Assembly (NCBI RefSeq): GCF_008802365.1
Contig: NZ_VZQZ01000004.1
Span: 124,001 to 188,000 of the forward strand
Direction of reading: 5' to 3'
Length of the DNA: 64,000 nucleotides
Source: Oryzomonas japonica
Lineage (GTDB): Bacteria; Desulfobacterota; Desulfuromonadia; Geobacterales; Pseudopelobacteraceae
Shown: positions 51,512 to 60,173 of the stretch, in pieces
Layout: the number at the start of each line of letters is the position of its first letter
How positions within the stretch are numbered: position 1 is the stretch's first letter
Translations under genes and position numbers: made by a program
Notes under the pieces: model-generated
What the model was told of the DNA's origin: nothing
The model's database searches: none
The model's input: only the letters and a program-made list of their open reading frames with translations

Positions 51512-52597
51512 TCAGCGCCTGAACTGGAGCAGGAACAACGCCTCGCGGTAGGCCGGCAGGAGGGCGCGGCAGGCGGGGGAGAGGGCGTCCCACGGTTTGG
51601 GGTTGCGCAGGCCCCGCAGCAGGGCGCGTTCCGTGCGGGTCAGCACCGGGGTGGCGCCCCCCAGGCGCGGGGCGATATGCACCGCACCCAGGCTAAACGG
51701 GGCGACGGCCCGGGAGAGGCAGGGGTTGAGCATGACGAGGGAGCCGCGGTCCACGGGGCAGGGGCCGGAAACGTTGCGGCCCGCGTAGAGGATGAAGTTG
51801 CCGGGGGAGCGCCGGGAGGCCTCCAGGGCCGTGAGCCGTCCCGCCTCCAGCCCCACATCCTCCAGGGCGTCGTGGTGGGCGAACAGGAGCGGCTCCAGGC
51901 CGCTTTGGCGGACCAGGTCCAGCAGCCCGCCGACCCGGAAGGTATGGACCCGGGGGTGGAGCAGGGCATCGGCCAGCCCGTTGTCGAAGGCGGCCTCGTC
52001 GGACGCCTCCACGAACCGGCGCAGGCGCGACCCCGGTTTGGCCCGGGTGATGAGCCGCCGCGCCGCGGCCGGGTCGGTAATCCCCAACAGGCGGAAGGCG
52101 CGGCGGATGGACTCCTCTTCCCGGCGGGCGTAGCGGCTGTAGACCATCAGCCGCAGCACCCCTCCCGGTGCGAGGCGTCCCGCCAGGGCTTTGAGCCCGG
52201 CCAAGGGGTCGTCCAGGTGGTGGAGCACGCCGTAGGCGTCGATCAGGCCGAAGGGGCCGCCGGTCAGGGGGGCGTCCAGCAGGTCGCCCCGGCAGAAGGT
52301 GACGTTGGTGCGGCCGTGGAGCAGGCAGTGCAGCCGGGCGCGGCGGAGGCTGCGCTCCGACAGGTCGAGGGCGGTGATGGCGGCATGGGGGTTGGCCAGG
52401 CTAAAGGGGTAGGGGGAAAAGCTGCCGCATCCTGCGATCAGGATGCGCTGGGCCTCGGGGGGCGGCAGGGCGCCGTTGAAGCGGGCCCATACGGCGGTCA
52501 GGTTAAGGGCGTAGGTATCGCAGCGGCGCACCGAGGCCAGCAGGGGGTAGTGGGGATAGGGGTAGAGCTCGTAATGGGTGCGTACGTCGTCGGCCAT
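51512..52597 (-). CDS. Class I SAM-dependent methyltransferase
   Basis: 361 residues. The N-terminus MADDVRTHYELYPYPHYP begins a methyltransferase domain: motif I LIAGCGSFSPYPFSLAN, acidic DLSERSLRRAR, then FCRGDLLDAP and a YGVLHHLDDP motif. The C-terminal 180 residues are of unknown fold. The YPYPxYP opening resembles methyltransferases that act on small molecules or glycans. The ATG at 52597 is preferred over one five codons earlier. It converges on tonB. Substrate unknown. Confidence 0.82.
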   Translation of the reverse strand: MADDVRTHYELYPYPHYPLLASVRRCDTYALNLTAVWARFNGALPPPEAQRILIAGCGSFSPYPFSLANPHAAITALDLSERSLRRARLHCLLHGRTNVTFCRGDLLDAPLTGGPFGLIDAYGVLHHLDDPLAGLKALAGRLAPGGVLRLMVYSRYARREEESIRRAFRLLGITDPAAARRLITRAKPGSRLRRFVEASDEAAFDNGLADALLHPRVHTFRVGGLLDLVRQSGLEPLLFAHHDALEDVGLEAGRLTALEASRRSPGNFILYAGRNVSGPCPVDRGSLVMLNPCLSRAVAPFSLGAVHIAPRLGGATPVLTRTERALLRGLRNPKPWDALSPACRALLPAYREALFLLQFRR

Positions 52598-52672
52598 GCC
52601 CCACTGTAGCAAGTCTCGCGGTTCCTGACAAGCGCGTGCTGCCCGGGGTGGCGAGTCAGGACGGCACGGGGG

Positions 52673-53113
52673 TCACCCTCGGAGGCTCGCTTCCTCCTGC
52701 TCCACCAGGGCGACGAGTTCCTCGTACATGGCGATCATCACGCCCGATTCGAGCCATTTGCGGGCGATGTGCCGCATCAGGGCGAAGCCGTGGACGATGG
52801 TGCCGGCAAAGATGCAGATGCCGCACAGGCGGGTGGCCTCGTCCTGCATCAGCCAGCAGCTGACCACCGCAACCACCAGCATGGTGGATAAAAAGGCCAT
52901 CTCGATGCCGCGGAACGGATTCTCGAACACCTTGGTCACGTCTATGTAATAGCGGGTCAGCCCGGTCACGTGGCGCATGAATTCGCCGATCTCGCTGCCG
53001 GTGCATTTGAGATGGGCGTAGCTGAGAAAGCGCGAACTGGCGTGCTCCCGTCCTGCCGTCATGCGTTCACTGACATATCGGTCAATGGCTTCGTCGATAA
53101 GATTGGTATTCAT
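52673..53113 (-). CDS. Hypothetical membrane protein
   Basis: 146 residues. A soluble helical N-terminus (DEAIDRYVSERMTAGREHAS), two close hydrophobic segments (FLSTMLVVAVVSCWLM and LCGICIFAGTIVHGFALM) forming a hairpin, and a short helical tail. Start ATG 53113 has GGGAG upstream; a longer in-frame ORF to 53197 is not favoured. No family recognised. It lies upstream of the methyltransferase gene on the same strand. Confidence 0.65.
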   Translation of the reverse strand: MNTNLIDEAIDRYVSERMTAGREHASSRFLSYAHLKCTGSEIGEFMRHVTGLTRYYIDVTKVFENPFRGIEMAFLSTMLVVAVVSCWLMQDEATRLCGICIFAGTIVHGFALMRHIARKWLESGVMIAMYEELVALVEQEEASLRG

Positions 53114-53454
53114 GGTAATGCTCCCTGGTGCAACGGTGTTGAACATGACTCCTGTCGCTTGCCTATCATTTTGAATCAAAGTCGCCATGATATACAAGGA
53201 TAATTAACGGATATACATAATGCGTGCCGGGATGGGGCAAATTGTTAAACCTAATGATGCCGAACGGTTGCGATGATGTTATGCGGTGTGAGGGGTGGGG
53301 GACGAGGTAAAAATGATGCAGGGGTGCATCATTCTGGCGGGGGTTGCCTTTTTTCTCGGCACCAGGTTCAACGTCTGCGTCTTGTGGCGGGATAGAAGTA
53401 AAAAGCCCCTCCGGTGAGGGAGGGGCTGGTGTGACGGGCTCTGTTGAGCGGCTG
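53114..53454. other. Intergenic region, terminator only
   Basis: No ORF or repeat is seen apart from the terminator at 53404-53427 belonging to the OB-fold gene. The left 100 bases are AT-rich and probably hold the promoter of the membrane protein gene. Confidence 0.4.
53404..53427 (-). terminator. Intrinsic terminator of the OB-fold protein gene
   Basis: On the minus strand AGCCCCTCC, a 6-base loop and GGAGGGGCT are followed by TTTTAC, 28 bases past the stop. Confidence 0.85.
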
Positions 53455-54270
53455 CTATTTGCCGATGGTGGCGTTCTCGATGATCACGCTGTAGCGATAG
53501 CCGTACCCGAAGTCCCGGTCCTTGGCCAGGGTTCCCTTGACCGTAATCACGTCGCCCACCTGGGCCGTTGCCGTGGTGGTGCAGACCAGATTATGGGTCC
53601 CCTTGGCCTGGGAGCCGCTGCCGTCCTGGATATGTATCCAGTTCTTCTTCATGATCTTGGGGGTGACCTTGACCACCTTGCCCCTGATGGAGACCTGCTT
53701 CTTGTTGAGCTTGGCGCTGTTGCGGTACGCCTCGGCAATGGTATAGGCATTGGGGCCGTTTGCCTTTTTGACCGAGATCTTCACCTCCTTGGCCTTTACG
53801 GCAACCTTGCTGCCGAGGGGGGCCGTCTGCGCCTTTGGCTGAACCGCCGGTGCCGCCGGCACTTTTGCCGGCGCCGCCGGTGCGGCGGCTTTCGCCTGGG
53901 GGATGACGCCGTTGGAGAAGATGATGGAAGCAAAGGTGCGTTTGAGGGTCTTGCTCTCGAAGTCCTTCATGACAAGGCCTTCCTTGAAGCTCATGCGGTC
54001 GCCCACATTCACCCTGGTTTCCGCCACGGCCAGCCAGACCTTCTCGCCGTTGTTCTTCTGGAGGTAGATATAGCTGTAGCCGCCGCTGTTCATGGCCTGC
54101 AGCACCTTGCCCGAGATTTGAGCCGATTGCTGGTGGGTCGTGGATTGGGCGGGATAGTCGATCTTCGGGTGGCCGGCTGGCACGTTGGGGGTGGAAGTTG
54201 CGGCCAGGGCGGCGGAGGCGGCGCAGTAAAAAACGATGAGCGCAAGAGACAGAAAATAATTCTTTTTCAT
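53455..54270 (-). CDS. Secreted tandem OB-fold protein (NrfJ-like)
   Basis: 271 residues with a Sec signal peptide (LALIVFYCAASAALA). The first OB-like unit has ISGKVLQAMNSGGYSYIYLQ, then GEKVWLAV and KDFESKTLKRTF, the pattern of NrfJ and related GXXYXXX nucleotide-binding-like periplasmic proteins. An Ala/Pro/Lys-rich linker (about 125-155) leads to a second OB-like unit (VSIRGKVVKVTPKIMKKNWI, HIQDGSGSQAKG). In Geobacter relatives such proteins often lie near cytochromes. Role unknown. Confidence 0.75.
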   Translation of the reverse strand: MKKNYFLSLALIVFYCAASAALAATSTPNVPAGHPKIDYPAQSTTHQQSAQISGKVLQAMNSGGYSYIYLQKNNGEKVWLAVAETRVNVGDRMSFKEGLVMKDFESKTLKRTFASIIFSNGVIPQAKAAAPAAPAKVPAAPAVQPKAQTAPLGSKVAVKAKEVKISVKKANGPNAYTIAEAYRNSAKLNKKQVSIRGKVVKVTPKIMKKNWIHIQDGSGSQAKGTHNLVCTTTATAQVGDVITVKGTLAKDRDFGYGYRYSVIIENATIGK

Positions 54271-54365
54271 GTGGTCCTCATTTTTGAATTTACCAACTCG
54301 AATTTTTTGATACTATCACGAAAGCATGATAACTGGCAGTTCAAAAATAGAGGGGACAGAATACT

Positions 54366-55046
54366 ATGCAACGCAAAGCGGTCGTTCTTTATAGCAGCGG
54401 TCTTGATTCAACCACCTGTCTGGCCATGGCCCAGGCCGAGGGTTTCACCCCGTACGCCATCAGTTTTTCCTACGGTCAGCGGCATAGCCACGAATTGGAG
54501 GTGGCCAAGGCCAATGCGGTGCGCCTGGGGGCGGCCGAACATCTGGTGGTGGATTTCGATCTGCGCCTGATGGGGGGGAGCGCCCTGACGGCGGATATCG
54601 CCGTGCCCAAGGCGGGGGTGGGGGACGAGATCCCGGTCACCTACGTGCCGGCCCGCAACACCATCTTTCTCTCCTTTGCCCTGGGATGGGCCGAGGTGCT
54701 GGGGGCCTTCGACATCTACATCGGTGTCAACGCCCTGGATTATTCCGGCTACCCGGACTGCCGCCCCGCCTATATCGAGGCCTACGAGACCATGGCCAAC
54801 CTGGCCACCAAGGCGGGCGTGGAGGGAACGGGGCATTTTCGCATCCATACGCCGCTCATCGACCTGACCAAGGCCCAGATCATCAAAAAGGGGATGGAGT
54901 TGGGGGTGGATTACGGCCTGACCCATTCCTGCTACGATCCGACGCCGGAAGGGCTCTCCTGCGGGGAGTGCGATTCCTGCAGGCTGCGCTTGAAGGGGTT
55001 TGCCGAGGCGGGGCTGAAGGACCCGCTCGGGTATGTGAACCGGTAG
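54366..55046 (+). CDS. queC: 7-cyano-7-deazaguanine synthase
   Basis: 226 residues. It converts 7-carboxy-7-deazaguanine to preQ0 with ATP and ammonia, in queuosine synthesis. The PP-loop is [15 protein letters not shown] (the usual SGGLDS is SSGLDS here). The [10 protein letters not shown]-type [19 protein letters not shown] and the zinc-binding Cys cluster [20 protein letters not shown] are intact. No queD/E/F neighbours in the window and no preQ1 aptamer is evident upstream. Confidence 0.95.
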   Translation: MQRKAVVLYSSGLDSTTCLAMAQAEGFTPYAISFSYGQRHSHELEVAKANAVRLGAAEHLVVDFDLRLMGGSALTADIAVPKAGVGDEIPVTYVPARNTIFLSFALGWAEVLGAFDIYIGVNALDYSGYPDCRPAYIEAYETMANLATKAGVEGTGHFRIHTPLIDLTKAQIIKKGMELGVDYGLTHSCYDPTPEGLSCGECDSCRLRLKGFAEAGLKDPLGYVNR

Positions 55047-55073
55047 GATTTGCCCGCCACGGCGCGGCGACTC

Positions 55074-55106
55074 AAAAGGCGCATCCCATCGCGGGGTGCG
55101 CCTTTT
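55074..55106. terminator. Bidirectional terminator between queC and the 11-mer repeat protein
   Basis: AAAAGGCGCATCCC and GGGGTGCGCCTTTT pair around a 5-base loop, with A- and T-runs on the two sides, serving both converging genes. Confidence 0.9.
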
Positions 55107-55134
55107 GTGTTGTGCGGGACAGTGAACCTGCGGA

Positions 55135-55500
55135 CTACTTCGTGGTGGTGAAGCGGTCGTGGAAAAAGCCCTTGATGGAGTGTCCCGTATCCCTGAACCA
55201 CTCACCCATGGAACGGCCGGTCTTCCTGGCGGCCTGGCCCGATTCCCTGCCGCCTTCCTTGAAGGCCCGTCCGGTGTCCGTGCCGAGCTTCTTGAAGCCC
55301 TGACCGACCTCCTTGCCCCCTTCCTTGAAGGCGTGGCCCACCTCTTTGCCCCCCTCTTTCATGGCCTTTCCCGTGTCCTTGCCCATTTTCTTCAACCCTT
55401 GGCCGACCTCCCTGCCCTTCTCACGGATGGGGGTGTTCGCGCGGCAGGGAACGGCAGGCAGCGCTATGAGCAGTATGGCGACAATCCATCTTCCTCTCAT
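55135..55500 (-). CDS. Secreted protein built of eight 11-residue repeats
   Basis: 121 residues: signal peptide (about 1-21), seven linker residues, then eight consecutive 11-residue units (29-116). Each begins with Gly, has Gly (or Lys) at position 5 and usually a bulky residue at 8, for example GKEVGHAFKEG, GKEVGQGFKKL, GTDTGRAFKEG. An 11-residue period makes an extended amphipathic helix, as in apolipoproteins, perilipins, LEA proteins and synuclein, so lipid or surface binding is plausible. No named family. Start 55500 has GAGGAG upstream. Confidence 0.75.
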   Translation of the reverse strand: MRGRWIVAILLIALPAVPCRANTPIREKGREVGQGLKKMGKDTGKAMKEGGKEVGHAFKEGGKEVGQGFKKLGTDTGRAFKEGGRESGQAARKTGRSMGEWFRDTGHSIKGFFHDRFTTTK

Positions 55501-55578
55501 GGGCGTCTCCTCTTCACTCAAATTCTATCAGGGATGGGGGGAGAGGTCAAAACATCATCGCGGGTCAGGACGGTACCG

Positions 55579-56466
55579 TTAGAAACAGGGCTGGTCGGTG
55601 CTACACAGGTTCGTTTCGCCGCCGGGGGAAGGGGGGAGGTAGACGGCAATCCGGTTTTTCCCGTCGTTTTTGGAGCGGTAGAGGGCTTTGTCGGCGCGGT
55701 CCACCAACTCGGCCGCCTCGGTGAGCCCAGGGGCCAGGGACGCTACGCCGATGCTTACGGTTGTGTGGATCTCCTCCTGGCCGTCTTCGCCGGTCACCGC
55801 GCTCTTTTCCACCAGTGAGCAAACCCGTTTCGCCAGTTCCAGGGCCGTGGCACCGTTGGTGTGGGTTGCAATGATACAGATCTCATCCCCGCCATAGCGG
55901 GTGATGATGTCCGTATCCCTGACGGATGCGACCAGCAGGCGCCCCAGGTGCTTCAGGACCATATCGCCGGCCAGGTGGCCACTGGTGTCATTGATCTGCT
56001 TGAAATTGTCGATGTCGATGAGAAGAAGCGAGAGCGGCAGCTTGTACCGTCGCGCCCGGTCGAACTCCTCTTTCAGCCGCTGTTCGAAATAGCGGCGGTT
56101 ATGGACGCCCATGGTCGCATCGGTGATATTCTCCTGCTCCAGCAGGGTGATACGGCGGATGCCCCGGGCCGTTTGATGGGAAAGGTAGTTGACGAGCAGG
56201 ACAAAGCATGCGCCCAGGAAGAAGACGACCGAGACGATGAGGTCGGAAAACCGGCAGGTGCCGCGCCACAGCTCAAAGGCGTAAAAAAGATACCCTGCAA
56301 TGAAGAAGATGATCAGGCTGGTCAGGGTATACCAGTTGTGTCGGATCTTGCTGCTGGATGGCAACCCCCGGATGAGCCCCTGAACCGGTACCAGGGAAAG
56401 GGTCAGGATGCAGGCCCCCAGGATGATTGGGGAAATAACGAGGATTTTGATCGAAATACACGGCAT
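55579..56466 (-). CDS. Membrane-anchored GGDEF protein (GGDEI variant)
   Basis: 295 residues. Three membrane segments in the first 95 residues (ILVISPIILGACILTLSLV, WYTLTSLIIFFIAGYLFYAF, LIVSVVFFLGACFVLLVNYL), then a GGDEF domain. The signature is TRYGGDEICIIA, with Ile in place of the final Phe. The RxxD inhibitory site (RDTD) is present, and recognition residues INDTSGHLAGD are canonical, so c-di-GMP synthesis is expected. The C-terminal tail has CSTDQPCF. Its ATG is at 56466. Confidence 0.88.
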   Translation of the reverse strand: MPCISIKILVISPIILGACILTLSLVPVQGLIRGLPSSSKIRHNWYTLTSLIIFFIAGYLFYAFELWRGTCRFSDLIVSVVFFLGACFVLLVNYLSHQTARGIRRITLLEQENITDATMGVHNRRYFEQRLKEEFDRARRYKLPLSLLLIDIDNFKQINDTSGHLAGDMVLKHLGRLLVASVRDTDIITRYGGDEICIIATHTNGATALELAKRVCSLVEKSAVTGEDGQEEIHTTVSIGVASLAPGLTEAAELVDRADKALYRSKNDGKNRIAVYLPPSPGGETNLCSTDQPCF

Positions 56467-56774
56467 GGCGGTCCCTGTTGGGCATGGAGCATTGGGAAAA
56501 TATTTCGCGACACTAAAACCGTGTAGAGTGTGACTGAATATCGCTTACACCACTCCACCCATAAAATCAACAAAAATGGTACGTGACATGGCAAACTCCA
56601 TATGGCCTAACATGATGATATAACTCGATAAATTGCTGTTTCTGTTGGGTGGAGCGAGGGGGGGGGATGATAAGATGGTCCGGCGGTATGTGCCGGCTGC
56701 CGGGGGAAGCGATCATGGGTGAGGGGCGACGGCCCGGCTGGCCTCAAGGGTGCGCCGGGCCGCCTCCGTACCCG
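56467..56774. other. Intergenic region, no gene or repeat recognised
   Basis: The right 120 bases are GC-rich 3' flank of pta; the left part should contain the promoter of the GGDEI gene. No terminator of convincing form is visible. Confidence 0.35.
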
Positions 56775-57779
56775 TTAGCCCTGGGCCGCCTGGACGGCGG
56801 TGATGGCGGCGACGTTGACGATATCGTCCACGGAGCAGCCGCGGGACAGGTCGTTGACCGGCTTGGCCAGCCCCTGGATGATCGGGCCGACCGCCTCGGC
56901 GCCGGCCACCCGTTCCACCAGCTTGTAGGCGATATTGCCGGCGTCCAGGTCCGGGAAGACCAGCACGTTGGCTTTGCCGGCCACGGCGCTGCCGGGGGCC
57001 TTTTTCTCGCCCACCTTGGGGAGCAGGGCGGCGTCGGCCTGGAGCTCGCCGTCGATCTGCATATCCGGCTTGAGTTGCCGGGCGATTTCCAGGGCTTTGG
57101 TCACCTTGTCGCAGTCGGGATGGGTGGCGCTCCCCTTGGTGGAGAAGGAGAGCAGGGCCACCCGGGCGTCCACGTCCAGGAAGGCCTTGCAGTTGCCGGC
57201 CGTGGCCACGGCGATCTCGGCCAGGGCCTGGGCGTCCGGGTTGGGGTTGACGGCGCAGTCGGCGAACAGGATGATGCCGTTCTCACCGAAGTTCTCGTTC
57301 TTGGTGATCATGAGGAAGAAGGAGGAGACGGTCTTGATCCCCTTGGCCGGGCCGACGGTCTGGAAGGCCGCCTTGAGCACGTTGCCGGTGGTGCCGGTGG
57401 CTCCGGCCACTTCCCCCCCGGCGTCGCCGTTACGCACCATCATGCCGGCGTAGTACAGGTTGTCCGGCGCGGTCAGGAGGGCGCGGGCCTCCTCGGGGGT
57501 CATGCCCTTGGCCTTGCGCAGTTCGACGAAATCGGCCACGTACTGTTCCAGCTTGGGGGATGTGGCCGGGTTGAGCAGCTCTACCCCGGTCAGGTCGACC
57601 CCTTTTGCCGCGGCATCGGCCAGGATCCTGGCCGGGTCCCCCAGGATGACGATCCGCGCCAGCCCCTCCCTGGTCACCTTCTCGGCGGCGAACAGCATCC
57701 GCTCGTCGTAGCTCTCCGGCAGCACCACGGTCTGTTGGTTCTTCCGGGCCTTATCCTTGATCTGGTCGACAAGATGCAT
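56775..57779 (-). CDS. pta: Phosphate acetyltransferase
   Basis: 334 residues, the short single-domain form. Interconverts acetyl-CoA and acetyl phosphate, central to acetate use and excretion. [36 protein letters not shown] and the C-terminal [18 protein letters not shown] and [17 protein letters not shown] are diagnostic. The start at 57779 has GAGGAGG. ackA is not in the window. Confidence 0.96.
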   Translation of the reverse strand: MHLVDQIKDKARKNQQTVVLPESYDERMLFAAEKVTREGLARIVILGDPARILADAAAKGVDLTGVELLNPATSPKLEQYVADFVELRKAKGMTPEEARALLTAPDNLYYAGMMVRNGDAGGEVAGATGTTGNVLKAAFQTVGPAKGIKTVSSFFLMITKNENFGENGIILFADCAVNPNPDAQALAEIAVATAGNCKAFLDVDARVALLSFSTKGSATHPDCDKVTKALEIARQLKPDMQIDGELQADAALLPKVGEKKAPGSAVAGKANVLVFPDLDAGNIAYKLVERVAGAEAVGPIIQGLAKPVNDLSRGCSVDDIVNVAAITAVQAAQG

Positions 57780-57853
57780 GAGAATAACCTCCTCGGTTGT
57801 GAATAGAACAGAGGTATATGTATAGTTGAAACCATGGCAGCGGTCAAACAAAA

Positions 57854-57873
57854 AAGCCTGACCAATCAGGCTT
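57854..57873 (-). terminator. Intrinsic terminator between trpB and pta
   Basis: On the minus strand AAGCCTGA, a 4-base loop and TCAGGCTT run into a T-run (TTTTTTGTTTG). It lies past the MITE-like element that follows trpB. Confidence 0.8.
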
Positions 57874-57918
57874 CCGTAATTTGAATAACCCGAGTTTTAA
57901 ATAGGTCACTATAAAACA

Positions 57919-58106
57919 CAGGTTGTTCAAAAATAGTCAGATCGTAGCACCCGCTAGACAAGCCCCGCGGAGGCGTAGCAGCGCTACGCCGCACAATTTC
58001 ACTGGTGAAATTGGACCGAGAAGGCGCCCGAAGGGTGAGGCCAAAGGCCTCAGTCACAAGGTGGCTTTTGAGGATGGCGGCGAGCTGGCTGTTTTTCAAC
58101 AACCTG
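57919..58106. repeat. MITE-like element abutting the trpB stop codon
   Basis: 188 bp with terminal inverted repeats CAGGTTGTTCAAAAA and TTTTTCAACAACCTG (one mismatch). Internal palindromes include GCGGCGTAGCGCTGCTACGC, AATTTCACTGGTGAAATT and GGCCAAAGGCC. The right end touches the trpB stop codon at 58107. It has no ORF and no second copy in the window. Confidence 0.8.
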
Positions 58107-59297
58107 CTAAAATTTTACCCCCATGGCGTCGGCTACCGTATGGATATCCTTGTCCCCCCGGCCCGACAGGCAGACCACGATGCTCTTGTCCTTGGACAGG
58201 GTGGGGGCCAGCTTCAGGACGTGGGCGATGGCATGGGACGACTCCAGGGCCGGCATGATCCCCTCCTCCCGGGTCAGCACATTGAACCCCTCCAGGGCCT
58301 CGTCGTCGGTGATGGAGACGTACTCGGCGCGCAGGGTTTCCTTCAGCCAGGAATGCTCCGGCCCCACGCCGGGATAGTCCAGGCCGGCGGAGATGGAGTG
58401 GGCAGGCGTGATCTGGCCGTGCCCGTCCTGGAGCAGGTAGGTCTTGTTGCCGTGCAGGATGCCGGGGGAACCGGCGCTGAGCGAGGCCGCGTGCTTGCCG
58501 CTCTCGATGCCGAAGCCGGCCGCCTCCACCCCGACCATCTTGACCTTGTGGTTTTTCAGGAAGGGGTGGAACAGGCCCATGGCGTTGCTGCCGCCGCCGA
58601 CGCAGGCCACCAGGTAGTCGGGCAGGCGCCCCTCGATCTTCTGGTGCTGCTTCTTGACCTCGAGGCCTATGACCGACTGGAAGTCGCGCACCATCTGGGG
58701 GTAGGGGTGGGGGCCGGCCACGGTGCCGATGACGTAGAAGGTGTCCGCGATGGTGGTCACCCAGTTGCGCATGGCCTCGTTCATGGCGTCCTTGAGGGTC
58801 GCCGTGCCGGCGGTGACCGGCGTGACCGTGGCCCCCAAAAGCCGCATGCGGAAGACGTTGAGGGCCTGGCGGCGGGTATCCTCCTCGCCCATGAATACCT
58901 CGCACTCCATGCCGAACAGGGCGGCGATGGTGGCGGTGGCCACCCCGTGTTGCCCCGCCCCGGTCTCGGCGATGACCCGTTTCTTGCCCATGCGTTTGGC
59001 CAGAAGCCCCTGGCCGATGGTGTTGTTCACCTTGTGGGCGCCGGTGTGGTTCAGGTCTTCCCGCTTGAGGTAGATCTTGGCGCCCCCCAGTTTTCGGGTC
59101 AGTTTTTCGGCATAGTAGAGCGGATTGGGGCGACCCACGTACTGACGCAGATAGTACTGGAATTCTTCCTTGAATTCCTTGTCGTGGCGGTAGTGCTCGT
59201 AGGCCTTTTCCAGTTCCAAAAGTGCCGGCATGAGGGTCTCGGGGACGTAGCGCCCGCCGAATGCACCAAAGTGTCCATATTTATCGGGGAGTTTCAA
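58107..59297 (-). CDS. trpB: Tryptophan synthase beta chain
   Basis: 396 residues, type 1 TrpB. It condenses indole with serine using PLP. The Schiff-base Lys is in [15 protein letters not shown], with [19 protein letters not shown] and the phosphate-binding [10 protein letters not shown]. The N-terminus ([20 protein letters not shown]) is typical. The start overlaps the trpF stop by 4 bases. trpA, the usual next gene, is replaced by a MITE-like element, terminator and pta. Confidence 0.96.
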   Translation of the reverse strand: MKLPDKYGHFGAFGGRYVPETLMPALLELEKAYEHYRHDKEFKEEFQYYLRQYVGRPNPLYYAEKLTRKLGGAKIYLKREDLNHTGAHKVNNTIGQGLLAKRMGKKRVIAETGAGQHGVATATIAALFGMECEVFMGEEDTRRQALNVFRMRLLGATVTPVTAGTATLKDAMNEAMRNWVTTIADTFYVIGTVAGPHPYPQMVRDFQSVIGLEVKKQHQKIEGRLPDYLVACVGGGSNAMGLFHPFLKNHKVKMVGVEAAGFGIESGKHAASLSAGSPGILHGNKTYLLQDGHGQITPAHSISAGLDYPGVGPEHSWLKETLRAEYVSITDDEALEGFNVLTREEGIMPALESSHAIAHVLKLAPTLSKDKSIVVCLSGRGDKDIHTVADAMGVKF

Positions 59298-59911
59298 GGA
59301 ACAGCCTCCTTAGCCAATCTGATGAATTCTCGTATCTTGTCCGCATCCTTCTTGCCCGGCCCGGATTCCACTCCGCTGGAAACGTCCACAGCATAGGGAC
59401 GCACCTGGCGGGCCGCCTCCACCACATTCAGGGGCGTCAGTCCGCCGGCCAGGATGATGCGGTTGGACTGGGCCACGCAGGCGGCGATCTCCCAATTGAA
59501 GGTCTGCCCGGTGCCGCCGTGGGCGGCCGGGGACCAGGCGTCCAGCAGAAACGCCGCCACCCGGTAATCCCGCATCGATTCCAGGGAGGTGATGTCCTTC
59601 ACCCGGAAGGACTTGATGACCCTGCGCCTGACCGAGTCGCAGTACCCCGGCTTTTCCTCGCCGTGCAGCTGGACGAGGTCCAGGCCGCACAGATCCACGG
59701 TGGCATTCACCTGCTCCAGGGGGTCGTTGACGAACAGGCCCACGGTCTGCACAAAGGAGGGCAGATGGCGGATGATGGCGGCGGCCTGTTCGGGAAACAC
59801 GTGCCGGGGGGATTGGGGGTGAAAGACGAAACCCAAGGCGTCGGCCCCGGCGTCGATGGCCGTCAGGGCGTCCTCCAGGTTGGTTATGCCGCAGATCTTG
59901 ACTTTTATCAT
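59294..59911 (-). CDS. trpF: Phosphoribosylanthranilate isomerase
   Basis: 205 residues, a TIM barrel. It isomerises N-(5'-phosphoribosyl)anthranilate in tryptophan synthesis. The catalytic Cys is in [33 protein letters not shown] and the C-terminal [20 protein letters not shown] (phosphate loop, catalytic Asp) follow. The start at 59911 is fixed by homology; the upstream in-frame ORF is repeat DNA. Ends in an ATGA overlap with trpB. Confidence 0.95.
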   Translation of the reverse strand: MIKVKICGITNLEDALTAIDAGADALGFVFHPQSPRHVFPEQAAAIIRHLPSFVQTVGLFVNDPLEQVNATVDLCGLDLVQLHGEEKPGYCDSVRRRVIKSFRVKDITSLESMRDYRVAAFLLDAWSPAAHGGTGQTFNWEIAACVAQSNRIILAGGLTPLNVVEAARQVRPYAVDVSSGVESGPGKKDADKIREFIRLAKEAVP

Positions 59912-59957
59912 ATGGTTTTTGCCACGATCAATCCTGCTACGGAAACAGACACAATCA

Positions 59958-60164
59958 AATCTGCCACAGAGACACGGAGACACAGAAGAGGACGTCAAAG
60001 CCAAAAAGATTTTACATGGATGAACAGGATGAAGGGGATAAAACCTTGAATACGGTTACCGACAAAAGCCTAAAAACTGTTTATGCTTTTATCCTGTTCA
60101 TCCCCTCCATCCTTGTAGATACGCTTTTGACTTTCTCTGAGTCTCCGTGTCTCTGTGGCAGATT
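59958..60164. repeat. GCCACAGAG-family inverted-repeat element, copy at 60.0 kb
   Basis: 207 bp. The ends AATCTGCCACAGAGACACGG and CCGTGTCTCTGTGGCAGATT are perfect inverted repeats. Inside, a second pair (GGATGAACAGGATGAAGGGG with ATCCTGTTCATCCCC) forms another inverted repeat. It fills the trpF/trpB2 gap. Confidence 0.88.
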
Positions 60165-60173
60165 GTCCGTTAT

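Noticed and set aside
54271-54365. PreQ1 riboswitch upstream of queC
   Set aside because: The 95-base leader lacks the small C-rich hairpin and A-rich tail expected of preQ1 aptamers.
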